Part shown: in pieces, positions 34,111 to 41,444 of the stretch | Layout: every line of letters starts with the position of its first letter | Position numbering within the stretch: position 1 is the first letter of the stretch | NCBI RefSeq assembly: GCF_014284335.1 | Contig: NZ_JACOGF010000019.1 | Span: forward strand, 19,342-83,341 | DNA from: Undibacterium hunanense | Lineage (GTDB): Bacteria > Pseudomonadota > Gammaproteobacteria > Burkholderiales > Burkholderiaceae_D | Direction: 5' to 3' | DNA: 64,000 nt | Notes under the pieces: generated by a model | Told to the model about the DNA's origin: nothing | The model's input: only the letters and a program-made list of their open reading frames with translations | The model's database searches: none | Translations under genes and position numbers: made by a program

Positions 34111-35001
34111 GTGAATATAGACATTGCACCTGAGCTGACTTTCTTTGTCTTGCTGGCCAAACTGGGCAGCCTGTCGGCGACGGCACGTGAACTGGGTATC
34201 ACTCCACCTGCGGTGACCAAGCGGCTGATGCTGATGGAGCAACGCCTGGGCGTGCGCCTGGTCAACCGCACCACACGCCGCCTGAGCCTGACCAGTGAAG
34301 GCGAGTCTTATCTGGCGCAGGCAAGCCAGATCCTGGCTGGCATCCGTGATATGGAAGAGTCGGTATCAAGCAGCCGTGCCACACCCAAGGGCTTGCTGCG
34401 GGTGAATGCGACACCAGGCTTTGGACGTACCCATATCGCACCACTCATATCGCGCTTCGCCCATCTGTATGCTGAAGTGGAGGTGCAGTTGCAATTGACT
34501 GATCGCCCTATCAGCCTGGTGGAAGAGGCATATGACCTGGCGATACGCTTTGGTGAACTGCCGGATTCGCGTCTGGGTGCACGCAAGCTGATGGCCAACC
34601 GGCGTTTTTTATGTGCTTCACCCGCCTATCTGAAGCAGGCCGGATACCCACAAACCCCGGCCGAGCTACATCACCATCGCTGCATCCTGCATCGCCAGAA
34701 TGATGATGTATATGGCACCTGGCGTCTGGAAAAAGGACGCCAGGTGGAACTGGTCAAGGTGCGTGGTGCGGTCTCAAGCAATGATGGCGACGTGGTACTG
34801 AACTGGGCACTGGATGGCCACGGCATACTGGTACGTTCGGAATGGGATTTGAACAAATACCTGGAAAGCGGACGGCTGCAAATCGTCTTGCCCGCCTACA
34901 CACTACCGGCGGCTGATCTGTATGTGTATTACCTGAGCCGCCGCCAGCAACCGGCCAGGGTCAGGGCATTTATTGATTTTCTGGCGGAAGAGTTCAAATG
35001 A
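34111..35001 (+). CDS. LysR-family transcriptional regulator next to tartrate dehydratase
   Basis: The 296-residue protein has a winged-helix N-terminus (LGSLSATARELGITPPAVTKRLMLMEQ, about 16-42) and the two-lobed effector domain. It starts with GTG at 34111. It diverges from the tartrate dehydratase gene, the usual arrangement for a LysR regulator and its target, so the effector may be tartrate or a related hydroxy acid. Confidence 0.92.
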   Translation: MNIDIAPELTFFVLLAKLGSLSATARELGITPPAVTKRLMLMEQRLGVRLVNRTTRRLSLTSEGESYLAQASQILAGIRDMEESVSSSRATPKGLLRVNATPGFGRTHIAPLISRFAHLYAEVEVQLQLTDRPISLVEEAYDLAIRFGELPDSRLGARKLMANRRFLCASPAYLKQAGYPQTPAELHHHRCILHRQNDDVYGTWRLEKGRQVELVKVRGAVSSNDGDVVLNWALDGHGILVRSEWDLNKYLESGRLQIVLPAYTLPAADLYVYYLSRRQQPARVRAFIDFLAEEFK

Positions 35002-35402
35002 GAATCCGGCTGTAGTCCACTACTGGCCGGAATTACTTGCTTAACAAAAAATGGCGGGTAAATTCCCTCCCTTTCAAGGGGATGGCGTCGGGGTTTCACA
35101 AAGCATGCTTTGTGCCGACAGAATCTAAGCCGCTTGCAAGCGGCGCAGTGGACGGCTTAGGGAGGGGATGGGTTTCGGGCGATTAACGATAGATGAATTT
35201 ACGTCGGAAACCCATCCCCATCCCAGCCTTCCCCCTGAAGGGGAAGGTGCTTTAACACGACCTTCGGAAAAAATATTCAATTGCAGAATTAAACCTCGGA
35301 TACAGAAAAATCTATACGATACTGTTCGATTTTGATGCTCAGAAGGTATCAAGATAACTATTCCGAACGGTGATGAACTGTAGCCAGCTTCCATTCATTG
35401 AC
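35002..35402. repeat. Gene-free region made of palindromes
   Basis: This 400-bp gap has no plausible gene. It carries a chain of inverted repeats: CACAAAGCATGCTTTGTG (35097-35114, perfect), CCGCTTGCAAGCGG (35130-35143, perfect), GGGGATGGGTTTC (35164-35176) with GAAACCCATCCCC (35207-35219), and CCTTCCCC (35227-35234) with GGGGAAGG (35240-35247). It looks like a family of intergenic repetitive DNA, which needs genome-wide comparison to prove. Confidence 0.65.
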
Positions 35403-36140
35403 CTAACTCTCCAAATTCTCATGATGCGCGATAAGACCACGCTTCCAGTAAGCTGCTACCCGCATGGCAGCACCAGCATGGCCTTTTTCTTCTGCCAGTA
35501 TGCGGCGTGTTGCTGCCATGGTCGCAGCTTCACCGGCACACCAGGCATAACCATCGCCTGTTGGCAAAGGCAGGGCGCGCAGGGTATCGAGAAACTCTTG
35601 TGCACTGTCTACCCAGACGATGCTGATGTCGGCTGCACTGCTTAAATCGCGGCGTTCGGCTGGCGGTACCTGCAGGATGACGATGGCGCGCACACCCGCC
35701 GGTAATTCTTCCAGGCGTCTGGAAATAGCAGGCAGGGCGGTTTCATCACCAGCCAGCAGATGCCATTCATAGTCAACCGGAATCACCAGCGAGCCACGCG
35801 GCCCGGCAACAGTGACCGTCTGGCCAATATCTGCCTGGCTGGCCCAGGCCGCAGCGGGGCCATCGCCATGGATGGAAAATTCCAGTACCAGTTCGCCTTT
35901 GACAGGGTCGTAATGCCTGGGCGTGTAGTCCCGCATGACGACATTGTCTGTGTCGGCGGCCAATATCAATTTAAGATGATCATCAAAGGATGCGCTGATA
36001 AAGCCCGGCAGGTCAGCACCTGTCAGGGTAATACGGCGGAAGTGCGGGGTCGGGCTTTCAACACGGACAACTTGCAGGTTACGGCGTTTGATTTCATGGC
36101 GTATGCGTTGTACGCGGCTGGTTTCAGAGGCTATACTCAT
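35403..36140 (-). CDS. Siderophore-interacting ferric reductase (ViuB/YqjH type)
   Basis: The 245-residue flavoprotein has an FAD-binding barrel with RDYTPR at 70-75 and a C-terminal NAD(P)H-binding half (HLLAGDETALPAI, AWCAGEAATM). Such proteins reduce Fe3+ held by siderophores in the cytoplasm so the metal is released. No siderophore biosynthesis or uptake genes lie nearby. A MarR-type regulator gene diverges from it across a 38-bp gap holding a palindrome. Confidence 0.92.
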   Translation of the reverse strand: MSIASETSRVQRIRHEIKRRNLQVVRVESPTPHFRRITLTGADLPGFISASFDDHLKLILAADTDNVVMRDYTPRHYDPVKGELVLEFSIHGDGPAAAWASQADIGQTVTVAGPRGSLVIPVDYEWHLLAGDETALPAISRRLEELPAGVRAIVILQVPPAERRDLSSAADISIVWVDSAQEFLDTLRALPLPTGDGYAWCAGEAATMAATRRILAEEKGHAGAAMRVAAYWKRGLIAHHENLES

Positions 36141-36149
36141 TTATTCACC

Positions 36150-36166
36150 TATCAAATTAGTTGATA
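36150..36166. promoter_or_regulatory. Operator for the divergent MarR-type regulator
   Basis: TATCAA-ATTAG-TTGATA is a near-textbook MarR-family palindrome. It lies in the 38-bp gap between the ferric reductase and regulator genes, so bound protein would cover both promoters. A TATAAT lies at 36175-36180, overlapping the annotated start of the regulator. Confidence 0.75.
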
Positions 36167-36178
36167 ATATCTACTATA

Positions 36179-36649
36179 ATGCGCAAAACAAATGACAATG
36201 TCAACCATTCCCGGCAAAATAATGAGGATGGGGTGCTGGATCTTATCCATACCGTCATGCACCAATACCGGTCCATGCAATACCAGGCTTTGCGTGACGG
36301 CCCGCACGACATCACGCATATGGAAGGCAAGGTATTGAGTTTTTTTGGGCGTCAGCCCAGGGCTACCCAGAGTGATCTGGCCAAACACAGCGGGCGCGAC
36401 AAGGCGCAGCTGGCACGCCTGATCAAGGGCTTGCGTGACCGTGGGTTGCTGGATGCCGAAGCCGATGCAACGGACCGCCGCAATGTCCATCTGGCGCTGA
36501 CCGCCGATGGCCAGGCGATATTGAGTGGCCTGCATCAGCAGGCAAAACGCCTCAACAGCAAGGCTGTCAGCGGCATGGATAGCGCGGAGCAACAGCAATT
36601 GCTGCAGTTTTTGCTGCGTGTCAAAAACAATCTGGATGCGACGGAATAA
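36179..36649 (+). CDS. MarR-family transcriptional regulator
   Basis: The product has 156 residues from the ATG at 36179. The winged helix includes RATQSDLAKHSGRDKAQLARLIKGLRDRGLL (about 63-93) and the wing DATDRRNVHLALT. The start is uncertain: the ATG overlaps a TATAAT, and a GTG about 51 bp further on, after GAGGATGG, would give a shorter protein beginning VLDLIHTVMHQY. It most likely represses the adjacent ferric reductase gene and itself. Confidence 0.87.
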   Translation: MRKTNDNVNHSRQNNEDGVLDLIHTVMHQYRSMQYQALRDGPHDITHMEGKVLSFFGRQPRATQSDLAKHSGRDKAQLARLIKGLRDRGLLDAEADATDRRNVHLALTADGQAILSGLHQQAKRLNSKAVSGMDSAEQQQLLQFLLRVKNNLDATE

Positions 36650-36688
36650 ACGCCCGCCAGTCTCAATTTTTATGTAAAAACCAATATC

Positions 36689-37750
36689 ATGAGTCAATAC
36701 TGGAGTGAAGTCGTACACAAGCTGACACCATATGTCCCCGGCGAACAGCCAAAGATAGACAGGCTGATCAAGCTCAATACCAATGAAAACCCGTATCCGC
36801 CATCACCCCAGGTGCTGGCAGCGATACAGCAGGCAGCCAGCGCAGACTTGCGCCTCTATCCCGATCCCGGATCAGACAGCCTGCGCGACACCATCGCTGC
36901 CTATCACGGCTTGCAGGCAGAGCAGATATTCATTGGCAACAGTTCGGATGAGGTGCTGGCACATACCTTCCAGGCTTTGCTGAAACATGAACAGCCCTTG
37001 TTATGTCCGGACATCAGTTACAGTTTTTACCCTGTGTATTGCGGCCTGTATGGCATCAGTTATCGCAGCATCCCGCTGGATGCAGATTTTCGTCTGAACG
37101 TGGAAGATTATCTGCAAGCCAATGGCGGAATTATTTTCGCCAACCCGAATGCGCCTACCGGCTGTCTGCTGGGGCTGGATAAAATTGAATTCCTGCTGCA
37201 ACACAATCGCGATTCTGTCGTGGTGGTGGATGAAGCTTATGTGGATTTTGGCGGCAGCACAGCGATAGCGCTGATCAACAAGTATCCCAACTTGCTGGTG
37301 ATACAGACGCTGTCAAAATCACGTTCACTGGCCGGATTGCGGGTAGGTTTTGCGGCAGGTCACCCTGATCTGATCGCCGGCCTGAACCGTGTCAAGAACA
37401 GTTTCAACTGCTATCCGCTGGACCGGCTGGCGGTCGCTGGTGCGATTGCCTCATTTGAAGATGAAGCGCACTTCCAGCAAAATTGTGCCGCCGTCATCGC
37501 CAGCCGCGACCGGCTCACAGCCAGTCTGAATGATCTGGGCTTTACAGTCTTGCCGTCAGCGGCCAATTTTGTTTTTGCACGGCACCCGCAACACAATGCC
37601 TTGCAACTGGCGCAAGGCTTGCGTGCAAGCGGCATCATCGTGCGGCATTTCAAACAGGAACGCATCAGCGAATTCTTGCGCATTTCCATCGGCACCGATG
37701 TCGAATGCGAAGCACTGGTGTCAGCGCTGAAGATACTGTTACAGGCTTAA
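36689..37750 (+). CDS. hisC: Histidinol-phosphate aminotransferase
   Basis: The 353-residue PLP enzyme has LNTNENPYPPSP at 29-40, DEAYVDF (181-187) and the Schiff-base Lys210 in TLSKSRSLAGLRVG, the HisC pattern. It makes histidinol phosphate in histidine synthesis. Standing outside a his operon, it may be a second copy acting on histidine or on aromatic amino acids. It follows the MarR gene by 39 bp on the same strand. The 192-bp repeat element begins 34 bp after its stop. Confidence 0.88.
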   Translation: MSQYWSEVVHKLTPYVPGEQPKIDRLIKLNTNENPYPPSPQVLAAIQQAASADLRLYPDPGSDSLRDTIAAYHGLQAEQIFIGNSSDEVLAHTFQALLKHEQPLLCPDISYSFYPVYCGLYGISYRSIPLDADFRLNVEDYLQANGGIIFANPNAPTGCLLGLDKIEFLLQHNRDSVVVVDEAYVDFGGSTAIALINKYPNLLVIQTLSKSRSLAGLRVGFAAGHPDLIAGLNRVKNSFNCYPLDRLAVAGAIASFEDEAHFQQNCAAVIASRDRLTASLNDLGFTVLPSAANFVFARHPQHNALQLAQGLRASGIIVRHFKQERISEFLRISIGTDVECEALVSALKILLQA

Positions 37751-37783
37751 ACTCGTTTCAGAATCAGAGATGAATTCTAATCA

Positions 37784-37975
37784 GGACTTACGCAAAATTG
37801 TCCCAGCAAGATTATCGCTTTTAGGAAACATCCCTTGCAAGGGATGTTCGTTTCGTCGGCAGGCAACATGTTGCCTGAAACCCTCGACTCCACCGTCAGC
37901 GACGAAGACAGTACTTTAGTACGCGGCTCCTGGGAGAGGAGCTGCAACGCAGCTAGGGCAGTTTTGCGTAAGTCC
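37784..37975. mobile_element. MITE-like 192-bp element with terminal inverted repeats
   Basis: The left end GGACTTACGCAAAA (37784-37797) is repeated exactly, inverted, at the right end TTTTGCGTAAGTCC (37962-37975), and the match continues inwards with mismatches. Inside are a 22-bp perfect palindrome (37827-37848), an 18-bp perfect palindrome (37860-37877), and hairpins GCTCCT/AGGAGC (37926-37942) and AGCTGC/GCAGCT (37940-37954). No transposase is encoded, and I see no obvious target duplication. It sits exactly in the gap between convergent genes and its right end abuts the stop codon of the next gene. Confidence 0.7.
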
Positions 37976-37977
37976 GT

Positions 37978-38475
37978 TTACTGTTCAGGCCAGATCGACA
38001 ACACCAGCTCTTCAATATTGTTAGGATCACTGATCTTCTTTTTGGCATCTGCCCAGTCTGCTGGTGCCGGTACGGCTTTTTTGGTATGCACGGCAGTGTC
38101 TATCGCCATCTTGATGCCAAACACCAGGATGCCGCTGGTGACGTCTACCGGTGGAAGTTTCTGCACTATTTCATAGATCTGATTGTCATAATATTCATGC
38201 ACGGCTGGCGCCATGTCCAGCCAGGATGTGACGGCACCATCAGAGCGTATGGCCACCACCAGATAACCGGCGCTTTCCGGCATTTTGACTTTTTTCAGCG
38301 CCCTGTAGATCTGTGTCTGCAAGGCCCGTGTATAGCGGCCAAAGCTGTCGACATTGATGCCTTTCTGTTCCAGCTGTTTTTGTGACTGGAAAAAATAGAT
38401 GGAATCAAAACGGGTTTCTGCTGCTTGCGTCAGCGCGGAAAAACACAGTAACAGGGTAGCCAGCAGCAGTTTCAT
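37978..38475 (-). CDS. Secreted hypothetical protein
   Basis: The 165-residue product starts at 38475 (MKLLLATLLLCFSALTQAA), a clear signal peptide cleaved near QAA; a Met 21 codons upstream would overlap the asparaginase gene. The mature part has helix-rich KQLEQKGINVDSFGRYTRALQTQIY, then VAIRSDGAVTSWLDMA, reminiscent of the C-terminal domain of TonB-like or periplasmic energy-coupling proteins, but I cannot name the family. It starts 7 bp after the asparaginase-like gene, so the two are probably co-transcribed. Confidence 0.75.
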   Translation of the reverse strand: MKLLLATLLLCFSALTQAAETRFDSIYFFQSQKQLEQKGINVDSFGRYTRALQTQIYRALKKVKMPESAGYLVVAIRSDGAVTSWLDMAPAVHEYYDNQIYEIVQKLPPVDVTSGILVFGIKMAIDTAVHTKKAVPAPADWADAKKKISDPNNIEELVLSIWPEQ

Positions 38476-38482
38476 ACTTACC

Positions 38483-38968
38483 TCATTTCGTGACAAAAAC
38501 ACCGGCACTGCGGTTTTTCTGTACATTGTCCCACGCAAATACCTTACCGTTCATGGCCACATGCACACCGGCTGGCAACAACTGCGCTGCGCTGCAGGCA
38601 AACCCCAGATTGAAAAAAGCATCAGAATTGGCAATTTCGTAAGGAATCATGGCACCAGTAAAGACTATGGTCTTGCCCAGCTTGGCCGCACCCAGCACTT
38701 CAGCTGTTTCACGCATGGTGTCGGTGCCATGGATGATGACGATGGCATCTTCAGCAGAATTCTGGCAAGCCTGCAAGACGGTCTGGCGATGGCTGTCATT
38801 CATGTCCAGCGAATCCACCAGCATGCAGACTTCCAACGCCACCGGAATAGTCAGGCGGGCGCGTTGCAGCACCTCGGGCAGGTGGCTGTCGGCAAAGCTT
38901 AGTTTGCCTGCCAGTTCATCATAATGTTTATCGAAAGTGCCACCGGTGGCGATAATGCGCAAAGTCAT
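38483..38968 (-). CDS. Asparaginase-like protein with only the N-terminal domain
   Basis: The 161-residue protein has the type I/II asparaginase N-terminal motifs: IATGGTFDK (about 6-14, first catalytic Thr) and the second active-site segment HGTDTM (about 80-85), then GAMIPYEIANSDAFFN. Ordinary asparaginases have about 330 residues, because a second domain completes the active site at the dimer interface. Here the chain ends after the first domain, in a normal stop rather than a frameshift. Similar one-domain proteins are annotated in relatives, so it is probably a real short form; activity is uncertain. Confidence 0.85.
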   Translation of the reverse strand: MTLRIIATGGTFDKHYDELAGKLSFADSHLPEVLQRARLTIPVALEVCMLVDSLDMNDSHRQTVLQACQNSAEDAIVIIHGTDTMRETAEVLGAAKLGKTIVFTGAMIPYEIANSDAFFNLGFACSAAQLLPAGVHVAMNGKVFAWDNVQKNRSAGVFVTK

Positions 38969-39128
38969 GGTCTTGTCTCAAAATAGTCGTGGTTGATTTG
39001 TTCTGCATTGTAACGCGGCAGGCACCTTGCTGAAAACTCCATGCTAAGCTGCTACACTAAGCCGCTGGAATAAACATTACTGCAATATGCTGCCACGTGC
39101 AGATACATCGCGAATACTTTGTTGATAT

Positions 39129-39902
39129 ATGAAAGCCATTGCCCCGGGAACCGTTATTTTCCACCGCCATCGTGGCTATGGTGTGCTGACTTCCGTCAAT
39201 TTATTGACGGGCTGGGTAGCGGCCCGCTTTGGTGACGAAAAACGCACACTTGACTTGAATCTTTCCACCGATGAAGTCCAACATGCGGATGGTGAAGCTA
39301 TCCTGTTCCGCCGCTCGCCGCCAGAACGCATGCCACATGCACGCCTGATGGCGATGGTGAAAGAATTGCATGCAGCAGGTTACCAGAAGCTGTATCTGTA
39401 TAGCTGGCCCAAGCCTTCCGGCCTGCACTGGCGCTGGCAGTTATTCACCGGGCCACGCAACTGGATGCAAAGACCCTGGCGTGAAGGCTGGTATGGCTCA
39501 GGGGCAGATTACAATTTCAATCCCGTGATGGGTTGGGGCGACGCTCCCGGTGCCAGCACCGCCGAGTTGATTGAGGCATTTGCCCGCTTTGATCCGGCCG
39601 GTCTGGCACAGGCGCTAGGCAAGGATGAAGATCATGCTGCCTGGTTTGCCAGTGTCTGCGATATCTTGCTACCGAATTATGCCTACAGCCTGGGGGCAGA
39701 TACACCCGAACATCCGCTACCCCTGCATTTGCCGGTCATCGCCGTACGCCAGCGCCTGCCAGAACGTGAAGAACAATTAGCTTATCCACCCGGCTGGGAA
39801 CAGACCTGGAGCCCGGACAGCCTGCAACGCCGCCATCAGCAAAGAAGCAATGTGCGACATGATGTGATACCCACAGGCTGGCACTTGCCGCTGGAATTCT
39901 GA
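39129..39902 (+). CDS. Hypothetical protein with an SH3-like start
   Basis: The 257-residue protein begins MKAIAPGTVIFHRHRGYGVL, and residues 1-60 resemble an SH3/CarD-type barrel (GTVIFHRHRGYGVLTSVN, ARFGDEKRTLDLN). The remainder is rich in Trp, His and Pro (SWPKPSGLHWRWQLFTGPRNW) and has no signal peptide. I do not recognise the family. It converges with the methyltransferase gene, 12 bp away. Confidence 0.75.
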   Translation: MKAIAPGTVIFHRHRGYGVLTSVNLLTGWVAARFGDEKRTLDLNLSTDEVQHADGEAILFRRSPPERMPHARLMAMVKELHAAGYQKLYLYSWPKPSGLHWRWQLFTGPRNWMQRPWREGWYGSGADYNFNPVMGWGDAPGASTAELIEAFARFDPAGLAQALGKDEDHAAWFASVCDILLPNYAYSLGADTPEHPLPLHLPVIAVRQRLPEREEQLAYPPGWEQTWSPDSLQRRHQQRSNVRHDVIPTGWHLPLEF

Positions 39903-39914
39903 TATCCACAGCCC

Positions 39915-40670
39915 CTAAGCTGAATCAGCTGCGCTTTTTTCTACCACCATGAAATAACCAAGGGGAAAAGCCTGGCTGGTTTTGGCGGATACTTTTTTGC
40001 CTATGCCGGTTTTCAGGAAAAGCTGCACGCTGTATTGAATGGCTATCGCCATTGCCTTGCCCAGCACGGGAACAAATTGCAGATGCTTGGCCAGAAAATC
40101 AGCCAGGATTTCAGGACTACCGCCTATGGCTTCGAGGCGCAGCAATCGCAAGCCCGATTTGGCGACCAGGTGGCGCAAGGCATGTTCGGTGAAACGGTGA
40201 TAATCATGCGGTTGCTCATGCAGGCAATAAAAAAACGGCACATTCATGATGATCTTGCCATCGGCAGCCAGGATACGTGTCATTTCCTTCCACAGGCTTT
40301 CCGGTTCCGGCAAATGTTCCAGCACATCGGACAGGATGATGGTATTGAATTCGGCATCTGCAAAAGGCAATGCTTTGCTTAAATCACATTCAAAATCCAG
40401 GTACTCGTTTTTGTGCTGGCTATTCGCCCAGTCGACGCAGATATTCTCTGTCACCAGGTCTTTATAACTCATGAACAGGGGCACCTTGCCACAACCCAGA
40501 TCCAGCAAACGGCCACCCGTATACAGGCGCAGATTACGGTCATAACAGGCCGCAATCAGATCGGCGATCAGGCGTGAGCCAACACCGACTTCGGCCGGAT
40601 CACGTGACGCCATCAAGCTGCCTTTTTTATAAATGTACTTGCTGGCCTGCCATTTGTCCTGGTTTTTCAT
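39915..40670 (-). CDS. Class I SAM-dependent methyltransferase
   Basis: The 251-residue protein has the SAM-binding motif LLDLGCGKVP (about 55-64), acidic CVDWANS and a family-typical ILSDVLEHLPEPE (about 111-123). This arrangement resembles UbiE/UbiG and sugar or lipid O-methyltransferases, but the substrate cannot be read from the sequence. It starts behind AGGGA and stands alone. Confidence 0.88.
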   Translation of the reverse strand: MKNQDKWQASKYIYKKGSLMASRDPAEVGVGSRLIADLIAACYDRNLRLYTGGRLLDLGCGKVPLFMSYKDLVTENICVDWANSQHKNEYLDFECDLSKALPFADAEFNTIILSDVLEHLPEPESLWKEMTRILAADGKIIMNVPFFYCLHEQPHDYHRFTEHALRHLVAKSGLRLLRLEAIGGSPEILADFLAKHLQFVPVLGKAMAIAIQYSVQLFLKTGIGKKVSAKTSQAFPLGYFMVVEKSAADSA

Positions 40671-40757
40671 TCCCTGATTACCTTATTGCTCTGCGTAACT
40701 GCATTTATACCGCAGGCAGGCGGTTTTTTGGTATTTATGCGTCATAACACGCATCCT

Positions 40758-41345
40758 TCAGCGTACTTGCGAAGGTTTCAGCATGTATCCGCCATAGGCA
40801 AACACTTCACGCGCCAGTGAATACGCATCCCGCCCCTCAAAATAATCGGCGTGTACATGCGCCTGGCCAGACAGGCCAAATTTGTTCATCGCCAGTTGAA
40901 AACGGGCGAGATGGAAGAACTGGCTGACCAGCACGGCGGAAGTCCATCCTTTTTGTTTCATCAGGCTGGCAGCAAAGCGCGCTGTTTCCAGGGTATTGAT
41001 GCCGTGGCTGTCAATATGGATGGCGGTAGCCGGTACGCCATGCGCGAGCAGGTAGTTTTTCATGACTTCGGCTTCGTCATACCCTTCCACACCTTTCGCA
41101 CCACTGACCAGTATGGCTTTGCAGCGGCCATCAACAAACAGCTTGAGAGCGGCATCCAGCCTGGCTTGCAGGCGTTTTGAAGGTGTCCCGTCCGGGTGGA
41201 CGGTATTGCCGGGCACAATCGCCAGGTCGGTGCTGGCCAGCCTGTCATTCAATCCATACAGGCTGATGGCCAACATAGCCAGCAAAAAGCCCGACAGCAG
41301 GATCAGGGCCAGCCAGGCCAACAGGCGTTTCAGAGAGACAGACAT
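40758..41345 (-). CDS. DUF218/SanA-YdcF-like membrane protein
   Basis: The 195-residue protein starts at 41345 (MSVSLKRLLAWLALILLSG), preferred over a Met 23 codons upstream. A single N-terminal membrane helix is followed by a DUF218 domain: AIVPGNTVHPDGTPSKRLQARLD, ILVSGAKGVEGYDEAEVMKNYL, DSHGINTLETARF and VSQFFHLARFQLAM. SanA in E. coli is linked to vancomycin barrier function at high temperature; the biochemical role is unknown. Confidence 0.88.
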   Translation of the reverse strand: MSVSLKRLLAWLALILLSGFLLAMLAISLYGLNDRLASTDLAIVPGNTVHPDGTPSKRLQARLDAALKLFVDGRCKAILVSGAKGVEGYDEAEVMKNYLLAHGVPATAIHIDSHGINTLETARFAASLMKQKGWTSAVLVSQFFHLARFQLAMNKFGLSGQAHVHADYFEGRDAYSLAREVFAYGGYMLKPSQVR

Positions 41346-41444
41346 ACGTATCCAGACGGGTTGATGCCGATATGGCAAACCCGCAAATTGTACAGGCTGC
41401 GATGTGACTGGCATGCACCCGGCAGGACGCTTTCGCTTTTTCTC

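Noticed and set aside
37784..38176. A truncated transposase in or next to the inverted-repeat element
   Set aside because: The only open frame across the element is built of palindromes and runs into the complement of the next gene; it has no transposase motif.
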